In this document: one piece after another, positions 25,628 to 34,043 of the stretch
Layout of the letters: each line of letters opens with the position of its first letter
How positions within the stretch are numbered: the first letter of the stretch is position 1
From: Arthrobacter sp. StoSoilA2
GTDB lineage: Bacteria; Actinomycetota; Actinomycetes; Actinomycetales; Micrococcaceae
Assembly: GCF_019977195.1 (NCBI RefSeq)
Contig: NZ_AP024643.1
Coordinates: 744,001-808,000, forward strand
Length of the DNA stretch: 64,000 nucleotides
Direction: 5' to 3'
Position numbers and translations under genes: made by a program
Notes under the pieces: model-generated
What the model saw: the letters and a program-made list of their open reading frames with translations, nothing else
Database searches by the model: none
What the model was told of the DNA's origin: nothing

Positions 25628-26461
25628 ATGGACATCAAGGGCACGGTCGCGCTGGTCACCGGCGGGGCGTCAGGCTTGGGCGCGGCAACCGCCAAACGCT
25701 TGTTCGACGGCGGAGCGTCGGTGGTGCTGGTGGACTTGCCAAACTCTGCCGGGGAAGATTATGCGGCGGAGTTGAACGCCATTGGCTCGGCGGTTGGCCC
25801 GAATGCGGTAGGTTCCGCCAGCGGCGATGCGGGTCCGCGGGCCGTCTTCGCCCCCGCCGACGTAACCAACGAAGCCCAGGTCCAGGCCGCCGTCGACGCC
25901 GCTGCTTCACTGGGAACCCTGCGAATAGTCGTTAACTGCGCCGGCATCGCGACGCCGGGCAAGGTCCTGGGCCGCGAGGGTGTTCTGCCGCTCGAGACAT
26001 TTAACAAAGTCATCCAGATCAACCTCGTCGGAACCTTCAACGTCATCCGTTTGGCAGCTGCGGCCATGGTGGAAAGCGAGCCGGTTTCCACTGAATTGGG
26101 CGGCCCCGAACGCGGAGTCATTATCAACACGGCGTCCGTCGCCGCTTTCGAAGGGCAGATCGGCCAGCCTGCCTATGCCGCGTCCAAAGGTGCGGTTGCG
26201 GCGATGACATTGCCCTTGGCGCGCGAGTTCGCCCGCTCGCTGATCCGGGTTGCCACTATTGCCCCCGGCATCTTCGAGACCCCAATGATGGCCGGATTGC
26301 CGCAGGCTGCCCAGGAGTCACTCGGCCAGCAGGTACCTCACCCTGCACGGCTTGGCCGCGCGGCCGAATACGCCAATCTAGCCGCACACATCGTCGAGAA
26401 TGCGATGCTGAACGGCGAGACGATCCGGCTGGACGGCGCCATCCGCATGGGTCTGAAATGA
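25628..26461 (+). CDS. Short-chain dehydrogenase/reductase, 3-hydroxyacyl-CoA dehydrogenase-like
   Basis: 277 residues from the ATG at 25628, preceded by AAGGAGG. The Rossmann motif is TGGASGLGAAT (about 12-22), the NAG motif variant is NCAG, and the catalytic set is Ser in the TASVAAFEG strand and Tyr/Lys in YAASKG. The sequence resembles type II (HSD17B10-like) 3-hydroxyacyl-CoA dehydrogenases of branched-chain or fatty acid oxidation. It overlaps the acyl-CoA dehydrogenase start (ATGA), which supports a joint beta-oxidation step. Confidence 0.88.
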   Translation: MDIKGTVALVTGGASGLGAATAKRLFDGGASVVLVDLPNSAGEDYAAELNAIGSAVGPNAVGSASGDAGPRAVFAPADVTNEAQVQAAVDAAASLGTLRIVVNCAGIATPGKVLGREGVLPLETFNKVIQINLVGTFNVIRLAAAAMVESEPVSTELGGPERGVIINTASVAAFEGQIGQPAYAASKGAVAAMTLPLAREFARSLIRVATIAPGIFETPMMAGLPQAAQESLGQQVPHPARLGRAAEYANLAAHIVENAMLNGETIRLDGAIRMGLK

Positions 26462-27732
26462 TGGGCGACTACAGCGGTGGGCCGACTACTGCGGCTTTGG
26501 TGGGTCAGGTACCAGCATCTGTGGCGGACCTGCCTACGGCTGACTTCTTCGACTTTGAATCTCTCCTAAGCGTCCAGGAACAGCGGAAACTCAACGAGCT
26601 CCGTTCCTTCCTTGCCTCCGAGATCGCCCCCTACGCAGGGCAGTGGTGGGACAAGGCCGAGTTCCCCGAACAGATCCTGCCCAAGCTCGCGGCCCTTCGC
26701 CTCAGTGCTCCGGCCCAGCGCGGTTACACACATTTGTTCGCCGGGCTGGTCATAGCCGAGATGACGCGCGTGGACACCTCCATCGCGACGTTCTTCATGG
26801 TCCACCACGATCTCTTCGTTGAGTCGCTCTACGACTTTGGCAGCGACGCCCAACAGGACAAATACCTCGACGACGCCTCGAACCTCCGCACTACAGGCGC
26901 CTTCGCGCTCACCGAACCAGAGCATGGGTCCGACGTCGCGGGCGGCATGCAGACCACAGCCCGGCGTGTGGAAAGAGCGGCGTCGGACGGCGGCGATTAC
27001 TGGGTGATCAACGGCGCCAAGCGCTGGATCGGCAATGGGACGTTCTGCGACTACATGCTGGTGTGGGCCAAGGACGAAAGCGACGGCGCCGTTCGGGCAT
27101 TCATCGTGGACGCCTCCTTGCCAGGCATCACCCGGAGCCGGATCGAGAACAAGATCGCGCTCCGAACTGTGCAGAACGCCGACATTCTCTTCGACGACGT
27201 CCACGTCGCGGAATCAGACCGTTTCGCCGGAATCAGCAGTTTCTCGGATACGAACCACCTCTTGCGTGGCTCACGGATCATGGTTGCCTGGCAGGCGGTC
27301 GGCCAGCAGTTGGCAGCCTTCGATGTCGCGCGGCAATATGCGGTGGAACGGCTGCAGTTCGGTAAACCCCTTGCCAGGTTCCAGCTGATCCAGCAGCACC
27401 TGGTAGATATGCTCGGCAACGCCGTGGCGAGCATGGGGATGATGGTGCGGATCGCCCAACTACAGGAGGGCATTTCCCGGGACGCGCAGGGTGTCCGGCA
27501 CGGCGGTGCCGACATGGCCCAGGTGGCCCTGGCAAAGGCATACTGCAGTGCACGGATGCGTGAAAGCGTGGCCTTGGGCCGCTCCATCCTGGGCGGAAAC
27601 GGCATCGTCACCGACTACAAAATCGCGAAGATCTTTGCCGACGCCGAGGCCATCTTCACCTATGAGGGCTCATACGAGATCAACTCGTTGATCGTGGGCC
27701 GTGCCGTAACGGGCGTCTCCGCCATCGTGTAG
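26458..27732 (+). CDS. Acyl-CoA dehydrogenase (glutaryl/short-chain type)
   Basis: 424 residues with the usual helical-sheet-helical FAD-binding layout. FALTEPEHGSDVAGG contacts FAD and substrate, WIGNGTFCDYMLVWAK lies in the beta domain, and YEGSYEINSLIVGRAVTG carries the catalytic Glu at the position used by short-chain and glutaryl-CoA dehydrogenases. The start overlaps the SDR stop in an ATGA; a second in-frame ATG follows at once. The pair likely carries out two oxidation steps on one acyl-CoA; no thiolase or hydratase is next to it. Confidence 0.9.
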   Translation: MMGDYSGGPTTAALVGQVPASVADLPTADFFDFESLLSVQEQRKLNELRSFLASEIAPYAGQWWDKAEFPEQILPKLAALRLSAPAQRGYTHLFAGLVIAEMTRVDTSIATFFMVHHDLFVESLYDFGSDAQQDKYLDDASNLRTTGAFALTEPEHGSDVAGGMQTTARRVERAASDGGDYWVINGAKRWIGNGTFCDYMLVWAKDESDGAVRAFIVDASLPGITRSRIENKIALRTVQNADILFDDVHVAESDRFAGISSFSDTNHLLRGSRIMVAWQAVGQQLAAFDVARQYAVERLQFGKPLARFQLIQQHLVDMLGNAVASMGMMVRIAQLQEGISRDAQGVRHGGADMAQVALAKAYCSARMRESVALGRSILGGNGIVTDYKIAKIFADAEAIFTYEGSYEINSLIVGRAVTGVSAIV

Positions 27733-27761
27733 CCACTTTCGCTGTCCGGGCGCCCCGCGCT

Positions 27762-28589
27762 CTACTCCTGAGGGATCTTTTCGCCAGCCTCAACACGGAC
27801 ATCGATGGAATTTCCGCGGACCGGCATGGGGCAGGTGCCGTAAGGGGTAAAAGCGCTGGGATAGTTGATGGCGCGGTTGAAATCGATCACCACGGATCCA
27901 TCCGGGCGTGGGCGGGGGATGAAAACCTTCCGCCATTCATCCGTGGTGTCGCCGTTGGTCTCATCGTGGAACGTCACGTTCAAGGCACCGAGTTTCTCTT
28001 CCTCGGCGTGGAGGCGAACTTCATGGGCAACGCCGGGAACCCGGAACACCACCTCCCCGACCGAACGATGGACGCCGTCCACCAAGGGGTTGGCCGTTCC
28101 AATGGGTACATCCACCGGCTGGTCATAGGGTTCGAACCGACCCTGAATCACCCAGTCCGGGTTGTAGTCGTAGGTGGGAACCCCAGCGAAGTCCGTAAAA
28201 ACGGGCGAGCCCGCGTCCCTGGTCCGGATGGCATACTTATCCGCGCGCATCGCAAGCTCCACCACCACCTGCTTCCCGTCCTCGCCGCCGTACTGCACCC
28301 ACATGAGGGACTCTTCATCCTGCAGGGTCGCCGTCACTGTGCCATCAACGCTTTCCCCGCTCTCAACGAGGGTCAGGCCATCCCCTCTGGTGGCCGTGAG
28401 GGTTGCAGTCGTGCCGTCCGTTGACCACAGCCCCGGAGCAAACTCAACTTCCGAGGGCTCCGACTCGAGCCACTGAAACGAGGTCAGCGTCAGCCAGCCG
28501 TGATCGGAGGCCAGTGCTGCGTTCCGAGACGCTCGGAACCGCTCCCAACGGGCAAGCTGGGCATCTGTTGCAGTGGTGGGCGAGCTCAT
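27762..28589 (-). CDS. DUF1684 domain protein
   Basis: 275 residues. The C-terminal signature VVIDFNRAINYPSAFTPYGT followed by CPMPVRGN is the hallmark of DUF1684, with an all-beta N-terminal part (HGWLTLTSFQWLE at the start of the fold). The family is cytoplasmic, common in actinobacteria and of unknown function. It stands alone, convergent with the acyl-CoA dehydrogenase. A terminator and a 16-bp tandem repeat separate it from the adhesin gene upstream. Confidence 0.85.
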   Translation of the reverse strand: MSSPTTATDAQLARWERFRASRNAALASDHGWLTLTSFQWLESEPSEVEFAPGLWSTDGTTATLTATRGDGLTLVESGESVDGTVTATLQDEESLMWVQYGGEDGKQVVVELAMRADKYAIRTRDAGSPVFTDFAGVPTYDYNPDWVIQGRFEPYDQPVDVPIGTANPLVDGVHRSVGEVVFRVPGVAHEVRLHAEEEKLGALNVTFHDETNGDTTDEWRKVFIPRPRPDGSVVIDFNRAINYPSAFTPYGTCPMPVRGNSIDVRVEAGEKIPQE

Positions 28590-28662
28590 GGTTCTCCTCG
28601 GCAGATGTGAGCCACGGTTGGCGGCTTTGCAGTCTCCTCAACTATGCGCCGCCGGTGTGCAT

Positions 28663-28708
28663 TCCCGGAAGGGTGCGCTCCCGGAAGGGTGCGTTCCCGG
28701 AGGGCGCC
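28663..28708. repeat. 16-bp tandem repeat, 2.8 copies
   Basis: TCCCGGAAGGGTGCGC starts at 28663, recurs at 28679 with one change and again at 28695 in a shortened, diverged copy. It lies between the adhesin terminator and the DUF1684 start and does not encode protein. Confidence 0.6.
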
Positions 28709-28740
28709 GATGGGCCGTGCACCCAATGCACGGCCCATCG
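28708..28740. terminator. Strong hairpin behind the adhesin gene
   Basis: CGATGGGCCGTGCA (28708-28721) and its perfect complement (28727-28740) enclose a 5-base loop. It lies 9 bases after the adhesin stop on the minus strand. The 14 GC-rich pairs and the position support a terminator, although no U tract is visible. Confidence 0.8.
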
Positions 28741-28749
28741 GTCGGTTGG

Positions 28750-30432
28750 TCAGTGCTGTCGACTTGCCGAACGCCGGGCGCCCAGGAAAGCGAGCAGCGA
28801 TCCCAAGGCCAACAGCACGGCGGCTGCGAAGATGAGAGCCGGGCTTTGAGCGCCAGTCGAAGCAAGGGGTTCTGGCGCCGTAACTTCTGCGGGTTGAGTG
28901 GGCTCGTCGGTCGCTACAGGCACCGCGGTGCTTGTGCTCGGCCTGGGTGTTGCCGTGGCGCTGGGTGTGGGTGTTGCTGTGCTGGGTGTGGGTGCAGGTG
29001 TTGTTGTGCTGGGGCTCGGCGTCGGTGTTGCGGTGGCGCTGGGTGTGGGTGTTGCTGTGCTGGTGGTCGGCGTCGGCGTTGGCGTGGGTGTTGCCGTCGG
29101 CGTGGGTGTTGCGGTGGCGCTGGGTGTGGGTGTTGCCGTCGGCGTGGGTGTTGCGGTGGCGCTGGGTGTGGGTGTTGCTGTGCTGGTGGTCGGCGTCGGC
29201 GTCGGTGTTGCGGTGGCGCTGGGTGTGGGTGTTGCTGTGCTGGTGGTCGGCGTCGGCGTGGGTGTTGCTGTGCTGGTGGTCGGCGTCGGCGTGGGTGTTG
29301 CTGTGCTGGTGGTCGGGCTCGGTGACGGGGTTGCCGTCGGCGTGGGTGTTGCGGTGGCGCTGGGTGTGGGTGTTGCTGTGCTGGTGGTCGGCGTCGGCGT
29401 CGGCGTTGGCGTCGGCGTGGGCGTTCCGGTGCTGGGGGTCGGCGTGGGTGTTGCCGTGGGGCTTGCCGTTCCGTCGCCTGTTCCGTCAGCGTGGGTCCGC
29501 CGCGTTTCGGCGCCGACAGGGGTTTCTTCACCAGCAATGGTTACGGTTCCGCTGTTGGTGTACACGTTGAGCTTCCTGTCCGTCACTTTGGTGACGACGA
29601 ACAGCTCCACCCGTTCACCCTTTGGCAGGCCCGTCCATCGCACCGTTGCTTCGTGGGGAGTGCACTCGACAGTTGCGGGGTATCGCTCGTTGTCCATTGG
29701 CTCGGTGATGTTTCCGGAGCTGCTGACAACTCTGCCGACGCGCGGAGTGATGTGGTCGCAATCGATTTCCATGCCAGCGGCGGGCGTGTCCGTCACAACG
29801 ACGTCGTTTGATTCTGAAGGCATTGGAGGCATGTAAAAGATGGATTCAAGTTCAGTTTGCGGAGCGTCGGCCCACCACATCGACTTGCCCGCCGAAGTAG
29901 GGGGAGCGGGATCGCAGTCCTTGGTGCATGGACCGTCGACACGGACAGGCACACGTACCACTGTTGATCCCACGGTGAAGTTCAGTTCGGTCGTCTCGCC
30001 GGTGCCCGGCTGCACAGCATATTGCGTGCTGAAATTACACGTCCCGCCCACATTGTTGGGATGTTCCGCCACGAAGTCGGTCAACGTGAAGACCACTTGT
30101 CCGGCATCGTTGGCTGCCGCCTTGGCGACTGTTTCGCCGTCGGCGTTGTCAAGATCAAATGACGCGGCACCAAACCAGCGAAGTTCTGGTGGCAGCTGCA
30201 GGTTGAAGGTATCGCCCGGTTGCGAGTTGTCAGGGACGGACCACTGACAGGTCAGGTTTACTTGGTCCCATTGGCTCGTAACTACTGAATCCGTGCTGAT
30301 GGTGACCACTGCACCCGGGATCACGGCAGCATTGGCTGGCCCTGCCGACCAGGCGAGCCCGAAGGCTGTCACCACGACGGCCAGTAGAGCGGCCACCAGG
30401 GATGCGGACTTTAGATGGAGCTGATTCTTCAT
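28750..30432 (-). CDS. Cell-wall adhesin: MSCRAMM/Ig-like head, Thr-Pro repeat stalk, LAxTG sorting signal
   Basis: 560 residues from the ATG at 30432, with AGGA upstream. A signal peptide (about 1-36, ending AGPANA) leads into Ig-like adhesin domains resembling MSCRAMM heads (GDTFNLQLPPEL, VVFTLTDFV). Another domain has PPMPSESNDVVVTDTP. Residues about 320-505 are a Thr-Pro-rich stalk with Ala/Ser. The end has LASTG, then a hydrophobic helix and RRSASRQ. LAxTG is the signal type used by class E sortases in high-GC actinobacteria. No sortase is in the window. It is probably a surface adhesin; the ligand is unknown. Confidence 0.82.
   Translation of the reverse strand: MKNQLHLKSASLVAALLAVVVTAFGLAWSAGPANAAVIPGAVVTISTDSVVTSQWDQVNLTCQWSVPDNSQPGDTFNLQLPPELRWFGAASFDLDNADGETVAKAAANDAGQVVFTLTDFVAEHPNNVGGTCNFSTQYAVQPGTGETTELNFTVGSTVVRVPVRVDGPCTKDCDPAPPTSAGKSMWWADAPQTELESIFYMPPMPSESNDVVVTDTPAAGMEIDCDHITPRVGRVVSSSGNITEPMDNERYPATVECTPHEATVRWTGLPKGERVELFVVTKVTDRKLNVYTNSGTVTIAGEETPVGAETRRTHADGTGDGTASPTATPTPTPSTGTPTPTPTPTPTPTTSTATPTPSATATPTPTATPSPSPTTSTATPTPTPTTSTATPTPTPTTSTATPTPSATATPTPTPTTSTATPTPSATATPTPTATPTPSATATPTPTATPTPTPTPTTSTATPTPSATATPTPSPSTTTPAPTPSTATPTPSATATPRPSTSTAVPVATDEPTQPAEVTAPEPLASTGAQSPALIFAAAVLLALGSLLAFLGARRSASRQH
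28918..29470 (-). repeat. Imperfect tandem repeats encoding the Thr-Pro stalk
   Basis: On the plus strand, variants of GGTGTTGCTGTGCTGGTGGT and GTTGCGGTGGCGCTGGGTGT alternate in higher-order units of roughly 30-60 bases for about 550 bases. They all translate to T-P-T/S/A-x patterns on the minus strand. Near-identical blocks (for example around 29150-29230 and 29340-29400) point to recent unit duplication, so copy number probably varies among strains. The repeat also creates long false reading frames on the opposite strand. Confidence 0.85.
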
Positions 30433-30522
30433 GTGTTGGATAGTCCTTCGAATGCGGAAGCGTGTCTCGTCGCATGTGAGTGGCGGCTCGACGCTGTTCG
30501 TGACGGCACCAACAGGCTTCAC

Positions 30523-31275
30523 TCACATTGCTTCGGGAATGTAATCCTGGGGCGCTGGTTCTGAAGGGGAATTTGCCAACGGGAAGAACTGCATGCGCGC
30601 GGGTCGGAGGGCTCCTTCACCCAGGCTTTCCATGGCAGTCCTGCACTCCATGAGTTGCCCAAGGTTGCCTGCTGAGAGGGGCAACAGCACATGGACAGCA
30701 GAGTTCTTGTACATCGCCGTAGCACCTGTCCCGCGCAGCTGCCGTTGAACAGTTTCTCCGAGCCGCGCCAGAAGGGTCCAGCAATGGCCGCGGCTCTCAA
30801 GAGGTTGGGGCAGTGACAGGACCGCTAGAGCGTAAGGGTGGGAACATGCCACCCCAAAAGTGGAGAGTTCGTGGATACGTCGCTGGAAATGGGCTTGCGT
30901 GGCCAGCCCCGTCTGAACGTCCGTGCACGAAATCGGCGGTGCAGATTCGGCGGCCTCTGCCCATCCTTCAGCCAAGGATTGGAGAGCCTCGATGTCCATG
31001 TTCCGGTCTGCTGCAAGGAAGAGGGCGCGGAAATCCGTCATGGTTTCACTGATACCAACGCCGTTCCGGGCTCGCGCCGCGCCCAAGGATCTTGCTGTAG
31101 GAGGTGGAACACTGGCCCGTGTAGCCAGCGACGTCACCACCGAGCGGACCTCGGGCAGGAACCAGTCTGCGGGGAACCGCCAACCATGCTGATAACTGGT
31201 GGTCTGCCATCTGCGCATCAACAGGTGTCGGGAAAATGTACATTCAGCGAATGATTTTGTCCGGAACGATGTCAT
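30523..31275 (-). CDS. Degenerate GGDEF-like actinobacterial protein
   Basis: 250 residues. An N-terminal helical region (WFLPEVRSVVTSL, ARNGVGISETMTDFRALF, EGWAEAAES) is followed by CTDVQTGLATQAHFQRRIHEL. This matches the opening helix of diguanylate cyclase-like domains, where D-LTGL-N/x-F is usual. The strand that should carry GGDEF reads AMYKNSAVHVLLP, so the catalytic motif is lost. It may be a nucleotide-sensing or structural relic. The start is uncertain: ATG 31275 or ATG 31218, neither with a clear ribosome-binding site. It is divergent from the sigma-factor gene. Confidence 0.6.
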   Translation of the reverse strand: MTSFRTKSFAECTFSRHLLMRRWQTTSYQHGWRFPADWFLPEVRSVVTSLATRASVPPPTARSLGAARARNGVGISETMTDFRALFLAADRNMDIEALQSLAEGWAEAAESAPPISCTDVQTGLATQAHFQRRIHELSTFGVACSHPYALAVLSLPQPLESRGHCWTLLARLGETVQRQLRGTGATAMYKNSAVHVLLPLSAGNLGQLMECRTAMESLGEGALRPARMQFFPLANSPSEPAPQDYIPEAM

Positions 31276-31427
31276 ATCCGACTAGTGCATCCGAGTTGGG
31301 ATTCATGACGAAAACGGGCAGGAGGTTCTCTTTAATAAACGTTCTGTACAAATTCGCGTCATGACTTGCAAGGGATGCCCACTCCGTCTATATGGGCACG
31401 ATTTTTCATGTTGTGGGGGTGCCTTAA

Positions 31428-33017
31428 ATGGCATCCGGGACAGGTACCGACAACGCTTCCAGCGCAGGAGTTGAGAGCGATGGTCATCTTATCGGGTTGG
31501 TGCGCGGCGGTGACATGTCCGCATTCGATGAACTGTATGAACGCCATGTGTCTGTCGCGTCCACAGTGGCCCGGCGAAACGTGGACAATCCAAGTGATGC
31601 CGAGGATGTTGTGGCCGAGGCTTTCCAAGCCGTATTGCAGAGCCTCGTTGCGGGACGGGGGCCGGACAACTTCTTCAGGGCCTATCTGCTGTCCACTGTC
31701 ACCCGCCTGTCACATCATCGGAACCGGAAGGCCGGGCGGTCGCTGCCCAGTAGCGACGACGCCATTCTTGACCGTACGATGCCGGAACCCGATGCCGTAG
31801 TCAAAGCCTTCGAATCCCATACGGTTGCAAAGGCATTTCGCGCCCTTCCAGAGCGGTGGCAGGCGGTGCTTTGGTATCTGGACGTGGAAAGAATGAAGCC
31901 AGCGGCGGTGGCACCACTCCTGGGTCTGTCCGCGAATGCCGTGTCAGCACTGGCGCTCCGGGCACGGGAAGGCCTGAGGCGGCAATACCTGCAAGCCCAC
32001 GTGGCGGAAGCACTCGACAGTGACTGCGCTGGATTCGCATCGAAACTCGGTACATTCATTCGAGGAGGACTGTCAAGGATTGCTGAACGCAAGATGCGTC
32101 AACACCTTAATGGTTGCTCGAAATGCACCCTTGCCCTCTCGGAACTAAAGGACGTTCAGGGAACCATGAGGGCTGTGCTTATCCCGCTCGTGACCGGCAT
32201 ACCTCTCGCCACCTTGGCAGCTAAGGGTGCCGGACTGGGTGTCTTGGGAGGGCTGGTCCCCATCAAGGCGGCGATAGTGGTGCCGGCTATTGGGCAACCA
32301 GCGGTAATGGCCATGGTTGCGGTGGCAGGATTGGGCCTCGCTCTAGGCGCGGTGGGAATCGTTGGTCGCTTGACGCCGGATGTCCCCATGGAGCAGTTGG
32401 CCGTTGAAACGAGTTCCTCCCGTCAGGAATCTTTCATCGGGACCCCGGCTCCGGTGCCCACGTCGAATCCAAGCCCGGCGTTGCCCGGTTCGCCAGTTGC
32501 GGGTGAGCCGTCACCGTCGAACGTCGCGTCTGAACCGTCCGCCGCCGCGCCCGAACCCTTGGTCGCTGCCCCGGCACCTTCTGGCGTGGAATCCCAGCCG
32601 TCGCCTCAACAGTTTGTTCCATCGCCCGTCCCCGCCTCACCAGCTGCAACAGCCCTGCCCGCGTCACTTGTGGCGGTGACAGCGTCGGTGCGGATACCCA
32701 AGGACCGTGGTTCCGGCATGACGGCCATGGAGGTGGATTTTGGGATCGGCGGCTCACAGTCCCTGGGGCCGGCCAAAGCCGTGTTCTCAGTAGAAATGGA
32801 TGCACGGATCCAGGAGAGTTCGCTGCTTGCTCCGGAAGGGTGGTCCTGCTCCATGGAGGGGCGGACAGCCGTCACCTGCATCACAGCTTCGGCACGGCGG
32901 AGCGATCTCCATTTTCAGGTTTCCGCCGAATCCAAGCGTAAAAAGGGCGCCGGTGTCCTGACATATTCCTTGAGTGGGAGTGGCCTCGCAGCGGGCGAAT
33001 TTGTGCACAAATACTGA
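31428..33017 (+). CDS. ECF-type sigma factor fused to an anti-sigma-like zinc motif, membrane segments and extracellular domain
   Basis: 529 residues. Sigma-2 is at about 30-100 (FDELYERHVSVASTVARR, DAEDVVAEAFQAVL) and sigma-4 at about 135-193 (LPERWQAVLWYLDVE, LLGLSANAVSALALRAREGL). H226-x3-C230-x2-C233 then follows, the zinc motif of ZAS/zf-HC2 anti-sigma factors. Hydrophobic segments are at about 247-265 and 289-313. Beyond them is a Pro/Ser/Ala-rich stalk (about 325-415) and a beta-rich domain with two Cys. GGGGGTG precedes the ATG. It appears to join regulator, anchor and sensor in one chain, and an exopolysaccharide-type operon follows. Which sigma group it belongs to needs a tree. Confidence 0.85.
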   Translation: MASGTGTDNASSAGVESDGHLIGLVRGGDMSAFDELYERHVSVASTVARRNVDNPSDAEDVVAEAFQAVLQSLVAGRGPDNFFRAYLLSTVTRLSHHRNRKAGRSLPSSDDAILDRTMPEPDAVVKAFESHTVAKAFRALPERWQAVLWYLDVERMKPAAVAPLLGLSANAVSALALRAREGLRRQYLQAHVAEALDSDCAGFASKLGTFIRGGLSRIAERKMRQHLNGCSKCTLALSELKDVQGTMRAVLIPLVTGIPLATLAAKGAGLGVLGGLVPIKAAIVVPAIGQPAVMAMVAVAGLGLALGAVGIVGRLTPDVPMEQLAVETSSSRQESFIGTPAPVPTSNPSPALPGSPVAGEPSPSNVASEPSAAAPEPLVAAPAPSGVESQPSPQQFVPSPVPASPAATALPASLVAVTASVRIPKDRGSGMTAMEVDFGIGGSQSLGPAKAVFSVEMDARIQESSLLAPEGWSCSMEGRTAVTCITASARRSDLHFQVSAESKRKKGAGVLTYSLSGSGLAAGEFVHKY

Positions 33018-33128
33018 CAGCAAATCACTGCCGGATGCAGCGTCACGAACCTATTCCGCCGGCCACTAACTGAGAGGCAATGCCCCGAGAGGGCAGCCGC
33101 TCTTTTGTCTGTGCAATTTAGGGGAAAT

Positions 33129-34043
33129 ATGAAAGCAACGTTGTTGGCCGTTGCAGGCTTGCTGGGCACGTTGGCGGCGGTTTGGGCTTTGGCCCCGATC
33201 GGTCAAAACTGGTTCGTCCGCAGGTTCAGCTCGCCGCATGGCCTCCGATGGGCCATGGCAAGTTTGGGCGCCCTGTTGCTGCTGTCACTGGTGGGATGCG
33301 CAATGGAGCCGGCGCACCGCCCGTGGCTTGAGATCGTAGTCCTTCTCGCAGGAGCCGGGTTGATTGTGGGCTTTCTTGTCGCGCCCGCCTTCAGGATTCA
33401 TCATGGTGTGGCCTCGCAGCCCCGAAGGGTGCTGGCCATAGGAGCCCACCCTGACGATCTGGAATTGGCTTGCGGTGCCACCCTCGCCAAATTGGCCGAT
33501 GCCGGCCATGAAGTCCGAACCATGGTGATGAGCTCGGGGGGAAAGGGTGGAGACAGTGCCATCCGTTTGACCGAAGCCGCGTCAGGCTCGGATTTCATGG
33601 GCGCCTCCAAAGTCCATGTCCACGACTTTACGGACACCAGCCTCGCCGAACATGGGGATGAAATGGTCCAGGCGATTGAGGTCGTGATGGGCGATTTTCG
33701 CCCCGACGTTGTGATTACCCATTCCCGTAACGATTACCACCAGGACCATCAGGCCGTACACAGTGCGACTATGCGGGCGGCCCGCCAGCACTCCTCCATC
33801 CTGTGCTTCGAGAGTCCTTCATCCACACGTCAGTTCGATCCCAGCGTCTTCGTGGATATCGCGGGGTATGTGGACGTAAAGATTCACGCCGTTGCCATGC
33901 ACCGGAACCAAAAGGGCAAGCCTTACATGAGTGCAGAAAGAGTACGGAGCCTCGCAGCGTTCAGGGGCTCGCAAGTAAAGACGACATACGCAGAGGGTTT
34001 CGAACCTGTTCGGCTGCTTGGCTCTGCCGTAGGGGAGTTCTGA
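33129..34043 (+). CDS. PIG-L family deacetylase with N-terminal membrane segments
   Basis: 304 residues from the ATG at 33129 with AGGGGAA upstream. About three hydrophobic segments (1-85) anchor the protein. The catalytic domain starts at VLAIGAHPDDLELACG (AHPDD motif, Zn ligand and base) and has HSRNDYHQDHQAVH, the second metal-binding His motif. PIG-L enzymes remove N-acetyl groups from GlcNAc-type sugars. Its stop overlaps the next start (TGATG). In this operon it could deacetylate the polymer or a precursor, the job done by a CE4 enzyme in PgaB-type systems; that is inference. Confidence 0.88.
   Translation: MKATLLAVAGLLGTLAAVWALAPIGQNWFVRRFSSPHGLRWAMASLGALLLLSLVGCAMEPAHRPWLEIVVLLAGAGLIVGFLVAPAFRIHHGVASQPRRVLAIGAHPDDLELACGATLAKLADAGHEVRTMVMSSGGKGGDSAIRLTEAASGSDFMGASKVHVHDFTDTSLAEHGDEMVQAIEVVMGDFRPDVVITHSRNDYHQDHQAVHSATMRAARQHSSILCFESPSSTRQFDPSVFVDIAGYVDVKIHAVAMHRNQKGKPYMSAERVRSLAAFRGSQVKTTYAEGFEPVRLLGSAVGEF

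Noticed and set aside
28573..29836. Gly/Val- and Cys/Gly-rich plus-strand frames
   Set aside because: Produced by the Thr-Pro repeat of the minus-strand adhesin; repeated DNA keeps all frames open.
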